A DNA stretch of 64,000 bases from Hirudinaria manillensis (GCA_034509925.1 CM067526.1:5847001-5911000), one strand, 5' to 3'. Positions 38,984-51,700 are shown, counted from the stretch's first letter. Made by a program: numbers and translations. The notes: generated by a model from the sequence alone, not told the origin.

Positions 38984-40983
38984 TCAAATTAATTCTAGAG
39001 ATTGATTATAAATAGTCCTTATAACTTCCTGTTGATGGTTTTGCAATAGTTTGAATGTCATCTGATTATATTTTTTTAAATTAAAATCATGTTAATGAAT
39101 GAATTTTAAGCACCACTTGTGCCAGTCGTAATATTGCAACCTCGATGGTGGCCTATCTTTTACGAAATAATAATAATAATTATTATTACAATTAGAAATC
39201 AAATCGTCGTTAATTAAAATGATTAAGATAAGAAGTCATATTAACTTAATTAATTATTAATTAATCATCGGATCTTAATGCGATTGACGGAACGTACAGG
39301 TGAAGAGGTTCCTGTTGACGATGTTTGACTTCTCTCTTCTGAAGTGTCTGACATTCATGCTCCTTGCTTTTTCTGGAGTTCTTGTCTTTGCTGGTGAGTG
39401 ATCATTATCATGCACGCCCCTGATGACAATGACAACAACAACAACATTAAGATTCATTATTTGTCTCCGTCGAGATTTTATGAGATGCAATTGATTGTAA
39501 CTGTAATTGTAATTGTAATTGTAATTGTAACTGTAATTGTAATTGTAACTGTAATTGTAATTGTAATTAAATGTTCTCAACAACTGCAATTTTATTCAAT
39601 AATGATAATGTTGTTTTGTTGTTGTTAGGAGTTCATGATGCAACATTAACATTGTAATATGTACAGAAAAAACTCTTGAAACATCTGTTGTGACCATAGA
39701 TTCAGCTATATTCAGTAACGAAATATATGTAATGGTATACGTTTGGTATATATTACAGTTTTATTATTGGTTTATATTTTACTTTTTTCTTTAAATTTGT
39801 TTGATTTTATCTTTTAAACAAACAATGGAAAAAATTTAGAATTTATTTCATTATTTATAAATTACTTTGGTTGCTTCGAGGTCTTTCAATGAGTTGCTTT
39901 TTGATCAGTTGTTATTTAAAATGGCATTTAAATTGCTAATTTAAAAAAAATAAAATGCAAATAATCCTGAAATGAAAACAAAAGTTCTTTGACTCGCAGG
40001 TCTGTACACGCCGTTCGTCTTCGTGGCTCAGAAGGCCATCAACGACCTCGGCATTCACGAAAGCAAGGCCAACCTCCTGCTGAGCATCTTGGGCGCCTGC
40101 AACACGGTCAGTCGTATCATCACGGGGTTCGTCTCGGACCTCCCTCGCGTCGACGTCATCGTCATCCAGAACGTGGCGGCCATCTTGGCCGGCGTCTCCA
40201 CCTGCCTCGTGCCCTTCCTGGACAGCTACGTCCTGCTGGCCATCTACGCTGCCTTCTTCGGAGTTACCATCGGTAACGTTTCCGTCTTTATCGTTGCTTT
40301 AAAGATTACGTTCCGTCGATCGGCAGCCACGTCGCGAACTAACTCCCCGTCCGAATGTTAATGCTCGGCGATCGTTCGAGTCGAAATGCATAAGCGAATT
40401 TCAAAAGAGTAGAACCGGAAAGTGAAATGATAATCGCTCGTCGTTGATTTCAGCTGCCTTCATTGCCCTTCGTTCCATCGTCATGGTGGAAATGCTCGGA
40501 CTTCAGAAGCTGAACAACGCCTTCGGACTGACTGCCCTCTTCCAAGGCATTGCCGTACTCGTCGGCTCCCCCATGTCAGGTCGGGTCGCTTTTCCTTTAT
40601 CGCCACGTGTGACGATTAACATCATCTGCCATCCGAACAGTTGCATGGCACTTAATCGCTTAATTAATTAATTATTTAATTAATTTATTCATGGATTAAT
40701 TATTTATTTAATTTAATTAATTATTCCATAAATAATAAATCATTTCACAGGAGCCTTGTACAATAGCACTGGATCTTATATGGTCTCTTTCCTGGTTTGC
40801 GGAATATTGATTGCACTCGGTGGCATCATCTGCATTCCAGTCAGAGCCATCGCAAAATGGGAAAAGAGCAAGGATAACAGTCCGTTATCCAATGGAAAGA
40901 AGATAATGGAATCTTCCATCAAATCACCTTCGGACACGCACATCAGGACCAACGTCTTGAACGACCCGATCGCCGAGGTCTGA
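35069..40983 (+). CDS. SLC16-family monocarboxylate-type transporter, complete, 8 coding exons
   Basis: Exons: 35069-35384, 37594-37737, 37804-38270, 38609-38893, 39300-39393, 40000-40272, 40454-40579, 40751-40983; phases agree, about 645 aa. This is a 12-span major-facilitator protein. The MCT hallmark before the first span is intact (PPDGGWGWVV), and the span 5 signature region reads YYFDKKRALATGIAVCGSGIGTF. A long cytosolic loop of about 180 residues between spans 6 and 7 is Ser/Lys/Glu-rich. The second half contains KRFLLTMFDFSLLKCLTFML, then NDLGIHESKANLLLSILGACNTVSRIITGFVSD, and ends DPIAEV. Family members move lactate, pyruvate, ketone bodies or other solutes across the plasma membrane. 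It most resembles the MCT9/12/14-like invertebrate group, but substrate and exact paralogue cannot be told. The exon 4 acceptor (aaag before 38609) is the least certain boundary; an in-frame alternative is atgcag before 38672. AATAAA at 41490-41495 is the probable poly(A) signal. Confidence 0.92.
38908..38984. repeat. (AAT)n microsatellite
   Basis: Roughly 25 AAT/ATA units with a few ATG interruptions start just inside the SLC16 intron after exon 4. Confidence 0.95.
39495..39570. repeat. Hexamer tandem repeat (TGTAAT/TGTAAC)n
   Basis: About 12 copies of a 6-bp unit, alternating TGTAAT and TGTAAC, lie in the SLC16 intron after exon 5. Confidence 0.93.
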
Positions 40984-42619
40984 GGACGGCCAAACGCTAT
41001 AGTCAGGAATGCGGTCGAAATGACGCCAGTCCCCGTAAAGAGAGAGAGCACGCTTACGTGTTTTGGTTGCCGATCATCTGCCCGTACTTTATCGATTCGA
41101 GCAGTCGTGTTTCAGAATGCTCTCCTTAAGATTAGGTCATTTGACTTCGACAAGTTCCTTGTTTGTTTGTTTGTTTGTTTGTTTGAATGGTCGCGTCGAA
41201 GGGCCGAGAGATGCGAAAGGTTGTAGGAAAACATTTTCTCGGTTAACTCGTTGCTCGACTTTCTGCTCGTTCGTGGTCAGCTGTCGATTGAAAAGCGATT
41301 GAACGTCCATCGAGTTGTATTTATTCTGTCGACGCCAAGTGAACGAGATAATATTATAAACTATATTATATAATTATATTACATAATTATAAGCCACGTC
41401 GTCGACACTTGCCGATCGGGTCGACCTCCTGCCTTTTCTCTTATGCCACGTTCAACTTTGTCAACTTCTTACTCTCTGAATGTTTTATGAATAAACTTCC
41501 GACAGTTCTTAAGTAATCGACAGTAATTGAATTAAGTAATTCTTAATGTTTTCTTCTCCGTTTGGATTTAAATCCACAAGTTTGATTCTCTGATGATGTC
41601 CCACCATTTCTGTTGAGCCATGACGTCATAATTTCAGTAGCTTTGCAGGGTTCGGGACAAATCGTCGACTTTTGCGTGCGTTCGTTGGTTTCTCATGTTA
41701 TTTGCTCAACATTTCACGTGCGTGGTTATTCGGTGGTCGGTGCGTACATTGATGGTTATAACGTGTTTTTTTTGTGTCCGTTTTCGAGACGTAACGTGTT
41801 TTGTATGACTTTAAATAAAGTTTTGGAAATTGCCAAGACAATAATATTCGAGTCGATGGCAAGGTTCGGTCTTAAACGCCCGAAGTGATTCGCAGGAAGC
41901 CTTTTGCGGTGTTTGCAGACTTTGGGTTGTGGATGTTTAGGTGGCTGTTGGAACTTATTTCATTCTGGTTTCACTTGATTTGCCACTTTCGACAGCTTAA
42001 CCGAGTGATGGCGTCGGTCTATCGATGTCTTAGGTTCGTTTCTTAGCTGCGTGATGTTTATTTGTTTGATGTGTTGTTGTCGTTGTTGACGATGATTTGA
42101 CTGTTTGGTGTGATCAGATAAACATTGATTTAGAGTTGCCATTGAATATACTCACAAAAATCTTTTAATAACAAAACAAAATATTCATTTAGGGAGGTTT
42201 GGGAGGAATTACTTGCACTTTTGAAATTTTTTTTTTAATTTATTATTTTTTTCCCTTAGAGAGGCTTAAATCACTTGACGAGACTGTTGTATCAGCATCC
42301 TGATGATCGAAACGTGGTGGGGTGAGGACCACTGTCTAAATTCGGAATTGAGATTCAGGAGTCTGAGTTAATAATTTTGTTCCAAGAAACTTCAGTTCAT
42401 GCAGCAAATAAGCATTTTATTAGCAACGATCTCTTTGATTACCGATGAAGGTCAACAAATTCAGTATTAATTAAGAACTTTAATTAATAAGGTTTAATGA
42501 TTTCGAAAAGATTTAATAATTAGAAATGTAAATCGTTCATTGACAACTTTGAGTGAGAATCGCTTTTAGAAGCACATCAAAAGCATGCAAAATAACGACA
42601 CTGAGTTTCCACGAAGCGT
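40984..42619. other. 3' flank of the SLC16 gene and spacer to the anosmin-like gene
   Basis: Contains the SLC16 3' untranslated region (AATAAA at 41490-41495), a short GTTT repeat at 41159-41184, and a 91-residue open frame at 41613-41888 without recognisable features. No RNA gene or conserved exon was seen. Confidence 0.45.
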
Positions 42620-43021
42620 TCAAAACATGAAATATTCGATTATTATCGCCACAAAAATAAACAATGCCGATGATGACGACGACGACGATGATCGCACAGA
42701 TGGCCACTTGTTGAAATCAATTGTTGCGGGGCCGCCGTTGTTCCGATTTCTCAGTTGGCGATTGGTCCGTTCAAATTTGAACTTGAAATCATAATCATCA
42801 CTTGGTTTGACGATTTCTTCCTGATTGTTGTGGTAGACCACATCTTGTCCGTCATCTGGCAAGTGATTGAAAGTGACAAGTGTCATGAGATAGGCATCAA
42901 TGACATAAGTCATGTCACACAAGTCATTTGGAATGTCATTTGCCTCGCTACAAACGTCAAAGAAGAAAATGCGTTGCGTAACAATCCGCGGGTTCAGATT
43001 ATTAACAACTGATTGTAACAA
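42620..43021 (-). CDS. Possible alternative last exon of the anosmin-like gene, 133 codons ending in a hydrophobic tail
   Basis: A 402-nt open frame begins directly after a strong acceptor (a T-run then gctgtag, at 43022-43038) in phase 0. A usable donor (TAC|GTCAGT at 43402/43401) lies in the last anosmin exon, also in phase 0, nine nucleotides before that exon's stop. Joining them would replace the last two residues (VS) with 133 residues rich in Asp/Asn. These end in a run of eight serines and about 15 hydrophobic residues (ALFIFVAIIIEYFMF) at the very C-terminus, as in GPI-attachment or tail-anchor signals. It could instead be the last exon of another gene or an unspliced 3' flank. Confidence 0.35.
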   Translation of the reverse strand: MLQSVVNNLNPRIVTQRIFFFDVCSEANDIPNDLCDMTYVIDAYLMTLVTFNHLPDDGQDVVYHNNQEEIVKPSDDYDFKFKFERTNRQLRNRNNGGPATIDFNKWPSVRSSSSSSSSALFIFVAIIIEYFMF

Positions 43022-43392
43022 CTACAGCAAAAAAAAACACGCGAATTGGGAAACCCGAGAATAAGGTAAAAACCTGACTTAAAGGTCATCTTTTCTAAGA
43101 ACCGCTTTCACTTTAGTTTAACATGGACACTTAATATTGGAACCATTGGGACACTATTTTCGTGCAAAATCTAACTGTCCATACGGGCTGGTTTTACTGT
43201 ATTTGTATTTGTAAGTCACTGACAAGGTTTCACAACAGGTTTCATGTTATTCGGACGTTCTTCAGTTTCAAGGTTTTTATTTACGAAATATATAATAAAA
43301 ATAGCAACAGAATAATGATATTATGATGGGATTTTAGATTCTAGATTCTGTTATCACAACAAAACCAACATCAGTTGAAAAATATTCTTGAA

Positions 43393-46022
43393 CTAACTGA
43401 CGTATCCGCTCCTGTAAAAACTTTGCAACTTCGGGGTTTGCAGAAGTGCAGTGGCTGCATCTCCGAGTCCAGTCCTTGACACGGTTTGAACTTTGACCTC
43501 GTATGACCTCGACTCTAGGAGGTCACTTATAAAGACCATTTCTTTGTTCTAAAAGTAGATGTTACATTTCCTTAATCTGATAATCTTTAAAAATCCTTTT
43601 AAAATATTATTTTATTATTAACATATTTTCTTATTATTATTATTAAAAATGAAAGAAATAATTAAAACTAGACCGACATTTGAACGTTTTCCATGTACTA
43701 AATTACATTAATTAAAAAAAACCCATAGAGAATGTGGTAAAACAAATATATCGTACCTCTGCATAACAAGATTGAATAATATATTAAATTTAAAATTTGC
43801 ACTTAATTATGTTTAATTCGAACTTAATTAATTTAATTCGAACGGAAGAGAAATGAGTAACGAGGCTTTTTGATGACTGACCTTTTCAACGGTGCTGGAA
43901 TTGACATAAGCCATCAATGAATCCATTCCACCCATTGGCTCCCCCACGAACCACGTGACCAAATAGCCATGATAGTGATGACTGAGCAAGGGAGGATTCC
44001 AGAACAATTTGGCAGTTATGTTCGTACCGCTGATGACGTAACTGTGACGTAAATGGGTGGGAGGATCCATAAAATGAGGTTCCCACGAGCCGCCAGATGG
44101 CTCTGCAAGCAGGTTTTTAGAAATTAAAAACTGATGGAAATCGAAATTAATGAAGATATTAAAATATTAATTTATTTAAATTAAAACTAAAATTAATTAT
44201 CAGTAAACAATTAAACAACTGGACCCTTCTTATGGCACTGAGGCCGAAGACTTCCAACTACGACTATGTCACTGCATTCAGGAACGTAAACTGAAGCCCT
44301 GATTCTCGGACCAAGGACGCCATGTTTGGAAACCGTTCTGACGGTCACGTGATAATCACATTCGTACCAAAGATCGTACATAGTGAATGATCTGTCCTGT
44401 TAATAAAACTGGAAATGATTACTGCAACAACATATATGGAGATATCCCATCAAATTATTATATTTTATTAAGTAATAAACAACAATACTAATAGCTATTA
44501 TCAAATAATATTATTAATTAATAAAAATAAAACTGAAAAGATTTACACTTATATTTATTTACAAAGCTATGGTTGATATTATTGTTGCATTTCACGATGT
44601 TGATGCAAAGTTTGCAACCATTTTGTCTGCCTCGTTTTAAAGTGTCACCAATATTTTCAAGATGGCAACCGGTCATCATTACCTGAGTGGTGACGGAAAT
44701 AATGGCCGAAATATCATCATCATCACCACCATCATCCTGTTTCGATGGAATATCTGGTGATGAACAATTTTCAGGATACCAAAGAACAAGAAATCTTTCG
44801 GGCCATCTGTCCGATGTCTCTGCAACATTTGTTTTGAAAATGTCTTTATTTACAATCGAACGTGTCTTATTTGTGACTTATGAAACAACCTTCACTTTTA
44901 TTCTCATTGGACAGTCCCCAGGACACTTGACATCGTACAAGGCCGTTATGAAAGTAGGGTGTCTCGAAGCGGACATTAGTGACCGGAATGGGCGTGGGAT
45001 GAGCTTTGATTGGCAGTTGGTAGGTGGATTTTCTATTGGAAGGAGTCCTCATTAACATATCGTCATGTTTTATTAATGATGGAGATGGTTTTGTTGTTGT
45101 AGAAGATCTGACTTTCGATTTCTTTTGGAAACTTCCCATTGCTTCTGTATAACCAGCATCATTATCATCATTCACAAGGACGTGGTTTTCATACCCGGAG
45201 ACATATTCCGATTCCTTTTTGTAGACTTCATCAACAGTAGTGGAAGTATCTTCAACTTCATAATCGTCATCGTCGCCATCGTCGTCGTCGTCATCATCAT
45301 CATTATCATCATCTTGTCCGTCGTTATGATGACCGACCTGACCTCGAGAGGTTATGCCTTGACCAACGCTAGTCTCCTTGAGACTGGAATTAAAACCATT
45401 TTTGTACAATAATTGGTAATCGTGGCTAATAAATTCATTCGGTCGTCTGAGTTCAGAAGTCACAATGATTTTGGATTTTCCACTCCTCACTTTCTCTTGA
45501 CCTTTCGCATATATGACCTTTGAAATTGAGCTTTAATTAGTTGTTAAATATTATTTTCGCATTCATTAGTCTAGCAATTCAAAATTATCTGCTAAATATT
45601 TACGAATTGCTGTTCGAATTATTCGAGATTTAGTGTATCTCACCTGCAACCTGACCCAATAATTGAAGTCAAGATCGAGGTCGGTGATTGTGAAGGTCAA
45701 ACGATGTGGAGGCAAAGATACTTTGTATTCGCTCGTGAATAAAGTGTGTTTATCAACTGCTGGCGATTTCAGATCGATTGATGTTGAATGACTTTTGCCC
45801 CACGAAAGCTTGAAACAACATTCAAAGCGCTTGCTATTATTCAATGCGTTGCAAGTGAAGTATTTAATATGTTCATTGAAATTCCTACTTTGTACTTTAA
45901 AATTGAAAGTCCATTACTGACAGGAGGGAGCCAACTGATAATTGCACTGTACTTGTTCCTAAGATGATCAACAGACGACTCCACTTGGTTGAAATTCAAC
46001 GGAGGATCGATTGTGGTAGTTA
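43393..46022 (-). CDS. ANOS1: Anosmin-1-like protein, core with fibronectin type III domains 2-4 (7 well-supported exons)
   Basis: Exons in reading order: 46022-45922, 45829-45644, 45517-44890, 44819-44683, 44396-44225, 44102-43882, 43548-43393; phases agree. FnIII-2 runs from DPPLNFNQVESSVDHLRNKY to LTFTITDLDLDFNYWVRLQ. A long acidic insert (poly-Asp near 45250-45300 on the map) follows. FnIII-3 shows GLVRCQVSWG, RWPERFLVLWYPENC and the Cys-pair segment LWYECDYHVTVRTVSKHG, ending VYVPEC, as in human anosmin FnIII-3 (RYHVRWFPEAC, FSCKYKVTVQ, TPPC). FnIII-4 shows NITAKLFWNPPLLSHHYHGYLVTW and SRSYEVKVQTVSRTGLG. Anosmin-1 is an extracellular heparan-sulfate-binding protein acting in FGF signalling and neuron migration or branching; its human gene is the Kallmann syndrome gene. 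The N-terminal exons and an alternative last exon are listed separately. A minus-strand AATAAA at 43281-43276 fits the short form. Confidence 0.85.
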
Positions 46023-46097
46023 CTGAAAATTGTATTAGAAACGATTAAAAATAAATAACTAAACATTGAACGAAACGTTTAAAAAAATTAACTCTCA

Positions 46098-46205
<108 letters not shown>

Positions 46206-46287
46206 TAAAAAAACGATTCGTAAATGACCTAGGAATTATAGTGGCAAGTTTGTTAAAGAATGTAATATTACGATAAAACATGCTAAC

Positions 46288-47462
46288 CTCCATCGTGTCC
46301 ATTTCGCTGAATCTGGAAAATAATTGAATCAACTAATGTAATAGTTTATCGAATTAAATAAATATATCACTAAAAGTAACATTAATAACGTCCGCGCCAT
46401 CTTAGTTACTGACGAACTTTGGTCCGACCAAATCATCGAGGAGAGAATAAATAAAAGTCCTTTCGCGGCGTTTAATTAATTCCTCCATTGTAAGAAGCAA
46501 TCGTCTGCTTCCATTCGTCTCGTTCGTCTGGCAAACATCGCGCCAAAGGACTTTTAATCCCTTCCATGACACGAACGATCTTTATTCCAATTTTATCCAA
46601 TGAACATTTTATAAATGAAAAAATGTTTTTCCTTCATTTATATTTTATATTTATTTATTTCTTGCTTCTTTACTCAGTCATTCATAGCCCAAGTTGGTCA
46701 TCGTGAAATAAATCTCCCGAAACAACTACTGATTAACTTCATCTGAAATTATACTGAACATGGCGCCACACATAACTTGTCATTTGTTCTGTCAAATGAC
46801 CCCATTAAAGAGTGGCAATAAAATGAACCAATCAGAGACCAATGGGAATTTATTGCATCTTTTAGCAGAAACTTATTTGCCGCCAACGGAAATGTCCAAC
46901 TTAGCAATTAATGAAAAATCACATAGTATAGTAACAAGTGTTAATCGGCAGAATTTTCATTATTACAAATTCACATTACAAATGTAAATGGAAGCAAATG
47001 TTTGAAAGGTTCTTTAAAATTCTTTTAATTAAAAATTTCATCATAAATTTCTACAAATCAACAACCCGGTTGTTTCAGTACATACGTAAATGTTGCCTAC
47101 TAATTAAACTATTATTAAAATCAGAGGCCAAAGTTATTTTGACCCACCGCTTGAGCCAAAGTCAGTCAGTTTAGGAGACAAAAAGGTTGCTCCTAATATT
47201 ATTATAATTTATAATTATTATAATTTTCGTGACAACTTTTGCATCACTGGAATTTTAAATTCGTTTTACGACGAAAATGCATGTCTTCTTTTTATTTAAT
47301 ATAAGCATTAAGACATTTCAATAATAGCGTAAGAGTGCCACAAGGCCATTCCTTCACAAATACTTCTTTTACCTTTACTTGTTCCAAAAATCCAGATGCA
47401 AGCTTGTTTAAAAGAAACAGACTAACAATTACGAAGTGAAATGTTTTTTTAAATTTAGCCAT
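46288..47462 (-). CDS. ANOS1: Tentative 5' exons of the anosmin-like gene: signal peptide, FnIII-1 part, 25-nt micro-exon
   Basis: Three candidate exons can be chained by phase to the core gene. Exon 47462-47373 encodes a textbook signal peptide (MAKFKKTFHFVIVSLFLL, then NKLASG) and ends at AAG|gtaaaa in phase 0. Exon 46527-46414, with acceptor gccag, encodes TNETNGSRRLLLTMEEL continuing to RTFIYSLLDDLVGPKF, similar in layout to the end of a fibronectin III domain; it ends at ttc|gtcagt in phase 0. Micro-exon 46312-46288, with acceptor ttttccag, encodes IQRNGHDG and ends in phase 1, exactly what the next exon (46022) requires. No cysteine-rich or WAP domain, normally N-terminal in anosmin, was found between 46312 and 47462. 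Either this homologue lacks it, or the true N-terminus lies elsewhere and these exons are partly wrong. Confidence 0.4.
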
Positions 47463-48756
47463 GTTGAAGTATGCCAAACATAATTTTATAGTACTTCTCA
47501 TGACAAATAAACTGATATTTCAAAATCGCATTTAAAATTTTCATTCTGTAGGTTTTTATACTTTCCAAACCACCTTTTGACGGTTACTATGATGGAAACA
47601 AATTGCTTCCACTGACCATCCCTGTTTGTCCTCAGCCAATCAGAAGCCAGAATTTTGAAAGACTGGCGTTTTTATTTCTGGGAAGTAGAGGTGGCTTTCG
47701 GTGTTAAGACCTTCGTCCTAGTAGAGAGGTTGTGAATCTTGTGGCATCCGCAGATTTTTCGAAAAAAACATCGAATTTTCTCCCTAGGTGGCACTCAAGG
47801 AATCAAATTACTTCTGGAAATGTTTGAGAAAATATACTCAATTTTTGGTTAAGCTACCTATTACAGGTCCTAGAAGAGATTGCCAGCTGCGCTCTTTTAT
47901 AATTAAATAATTCGTCGTGACCCTTTCTTTTTACTTCGATTTACAACAAATGTGATGTCACTCGAAAATAGTATATTTTCGGAGATTTTAATATGTTCTA
48001 ACGGCAGTAGAGTTTTATTATTTCGATTATTTGACCATAAAATGTAAACCGGTAAAGCATTTGCAAAGGGGATCTATCACTGTAAAACTTTCCTGGGTTA
48101 TTTCGGAATTGCAACTGGTGCGAGGCCTCACTTTTAATGCTACTGCGCCATTTTAAAGTAGAAATTAGCATAATCAGGTCCGGTCATCATGTGGTACGGA
48201 TTAGCCCCGAAAATGAGTGGAAATTTTAAAAGTACTTGAAACGTCTTTTTGACCCCCACTTGAGCCAAACGTCTGATTTATCGGACATAATCCCTGCAAA
48301 ACAAACCGGAAAACATGAGACGGTTAGGAGTGTACGAGGAATGATGCTGCACGCATCTGTACGCGAGATATTAATAGTAGCCCAAATAGTGCTAGCAGCA
48401 TCTGCCTTGCTAACAAGATCCAGCCATGGCTGTTGTAGAGGAAGTTACTGGGGCCTGTTCTCTCTCCTTGCAATTGGGCTGAACTTCTGTGTTTATTGTT
48501 GTCGAAACCTATTCAAATGTTATGGATTTAGTAAATTGACAGTCAATGCCAAATTTAATTTATGTTAATTGAAACAAATTTTTAAGAACCTGTAAATGGA
48601 GATAGCTTGGCTTTTTTGCATTTTACAAAGAAGCACTTGAAAGCTCTGGTCATCTTTGATAATTTGAGATTTGACGTTACTTTGTGTTCTCACTAAAGTA
48701 AAATTTAGTTGGAGGTATTTAGTTTTCAGAGTCGTTTATTTTGTGCTTTGAAACAA
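47463..48756. other. Divergent spacer between the anosmin-like gene (-) and the coiled-coil gene (+)
   Basis: Probably holds both promoters. A 75-codon frame from ATG 48341 to 48568 has two hydrophobic stretches but no recognised family. A roughly 35-bp sequence at 48247-48281 (tttgacccccacttgagcca) resembles one at 47133-47169 (ttgacccaccgcttgagcca), so a short dispersed repeat may be present. Confidence 0.35.
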
Positions 48757-51700
48757 ATGGATGGGGAGATGTCCACTGATCTCGCCAAAACCTCAGAGGA
48801 TTACAATATCTGCAAGAAGCCTTATAACAATAATAACAGAAGGAAATCAAAACCAAAAAATCAAAGGGGATGCTATGATTCGAATTCTTCCAAATCCAAT
48901 ACCTTCAATGTTGTCCTCATTACAACTGGACCCAATGGGAGCACTGCTGAAGCAGAAGAGGATTGCTTGGACGACAATGCCAGTGTATGTTCGAGTCAAT
49001 CGAGCGGAGCAAGCGAGCATTCCATTGGAGCCAACAAAAAGACAAAAAAAATAAGAAGAGTGAGGTGTGAGATTCATTCTAAGAAGAGTAAAAAGGACTC
49101 CTCACTTCCAGAAGAACCTGAACCAACTGATTTGAAAATACAAATAGATACTAAAGATGTCAAAAGTGATCAGAAAGATGAAAAACAGCCCGCTCCGGTC
49201 TGCACTTGCTCCAAGAGCCGGGCCAGAAGCAGACGGCCAGAACCCGAAGGAGGTTTAGTCATGGGAAAAGGAATGTCCGGCAGTGTCGTAATGTCCGAAC
49301 TCGATCAGATCCTTTGCAGCAACGAACCTCTTTTTTCTGATTTGGAAGAGGAAAAGGAGCCAGAACGCCACGAAGAAGGCGAGGAAGGCCAAACGAAACA
49401 GAAATTTTCAAGAAGTGCGGGAAGGAGGCAAGGAGGGCCCAACCTTGACGAGCAAGGTAAACCAGAATCTGGAGATCGTGCCCAAAGTAGGCTGCTGGGA
49501 GGAGCTGGAAACGTGGAAAGTACCTTTTGTTTGCAGGTTCTCAACACCAACACCTCCATAAAGTTTGCTATTTTACAAACTGAATTGAAAAACATCAAAG
49601 ACAGATCGCTGAAAAGGGTAATGATAAATTACGATTGGTAGATTTTCATATTTTGTGAAGAAAATATTTATGCTTAAAAACATGTTGAATTTGTTATCTT
49701 AGTTTCTGCTCAAGTTTGGGTTTGTGATTCCTTTCTGGTTCTGTGTGGATATTTTGGATGATTTTGTTGATATACTATTTTTTAGTTTATAACAAAGTTT
49801 CCTAAGGAAAGTAATGATGGGAAAGCCTATTTATTTTTAGAAAATATAAATAACCATCTTTTTTGTTATATATCATTATTTTTAACTAAAAGTCATGAAT
49901 ATAAATTTCATATGGCCATATTACTTTTTCATTATATTATTTCTCTAACTACACTGAAATGCACTTTTCATCATCCAATTATTTCCAACTTGGAAAATGT
50001 CTATCTATTGTAAAATATATTCTTTTACAAAAATTTATCTGTGGACAGCAGAGCACAAGGCTAAAACTATTGATGGATTGACAACATTTGGGAAAATAAA
50101 TTAGAAGTGTGTTGGTATTGGAATATCATTTTCTAGCTTCTAGTCATTTCCATTCTTGTCTGGGACAAGACATTGAAACCTTTCCATCGAAATCCGATGT
50201 AATGCCACTTGGACTTCTACATTCTGTGATCAATAATATCTGCTCATAGGCAGCTGATTATCCAATTTGATGAAGGGTGCCTAAATTATTGGTTTATTCT
50301 CCTGAAAGCAATATTCCTCTCAATCTTTTGAACATGCAAGTTCTTCTTTTAAGTCTGTGATGCAATGGAACTTTTGCTTTATGTAACTGCTAAATCAAAG
50401 TCTGCATTGTGAAGAACAAATGTAATTGTGATACGAATTTATTTATAAATTGATATTTAATTCAGGCCAAGTTGAATCAGAATTTAATAATTTGGTAAAA
50501 TTAATAAATAAAAATAATTTGATTTCAAACCATGCCAAAGATAATAAATGTGATTTAATGAGAGGTAACAAAAAAAATTAAAATAAGGAACATCAATTTC
50601 TTTGTTGTTGCAGGTAGAAGCAGACATAAGCTCCATTTCAGCAAAGTTTTCCAGCATGCAGGAGATGATGGAAGATTGCATTGAAACACTTGCCTCCTTC
50701 ACACAACAAGTCCAGCAGACGTCCAAGTTCATAAGCGCCCAGATAGAGTGAGTGTAAAGAAAACGAGAACAAATGTCACTGACTGATCTGGGATGATGAT
50801 GATGATGATAATGACAATGGTGATGGGGCATAGCCTGATTGTTCTAATCAATAATGCTGGTGATGACGACGACGACGATGCTAGTTTGTGGATTGTGGTG
50901 ATGTATTGCTTGCATTGGAGATAAGACAGACAATGGTTTACACAATCATTATCACGTGACGAATCTGATGAAATGTGATTAAGCTGTGCTGTGTATGCTC
51001 TCGTTGTGAGGAGTTATGATGTTAGTTATCGTCATTGTGGTCCAACCGCGCGATGATAATAGTGGCTATGGTTTACTACTGTTCTTGTTATCAAATAATT
51101 TATTATTATCATTATTTGTTATTATTACTAGGTCATAATAACTTATGGGAGCCCCAGTTACATCAGTGGATGAGCTCACATAACGACTAGGGATGATAAT
51201 GATCCTCACGTCTAAGCTACTGTTGGAACGATCTTAGGATTGCCTGGAATGTTCTTTCAGGATGTTTATTATCTTTTAGAGTTCGAGTCATCCCAACATC
51301 TTTCCATTCTTTCACATGAAGATGTTATTTGGGGAGCTCCCTTCTATATAGCACTCTTCCAAGTCCCGTTTATCCTTTCTGGAAACGTATTTCAAGGTCA
51401 AACTGGAAGCTAACGTGAGGCATTCAATGGAGCATCAACAATGGGATCCATGAGGCGCTTTAGTTTTTATTTCCAGATGGAAATTTAACTGGCACGACCC
51501 CATGTGGAAAAAATCATCCAGATGTGTGGAGTGATGCATACGATGACGACGACGATGATTATTATTATTATTGCGGTTGCTATGGTTGTGGTGATGATGA
51601 TGATGATGAAGTCGAGGATGATGGCATTGATCATTTGTCTGGAACGTGCTGGTCCTGCATTTGCGTTCATTCGTCTGTGACCATCGCGAGGGAATTAATT

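Noticed and set aside
48341-48568. 75-codon frame with two hydrophobic stretches as a small membrane protein
   Set aside because: No family match by eye, no supporting splice or poly(A) context, and it lies in a divergent promoter spacer near a possible repeat.
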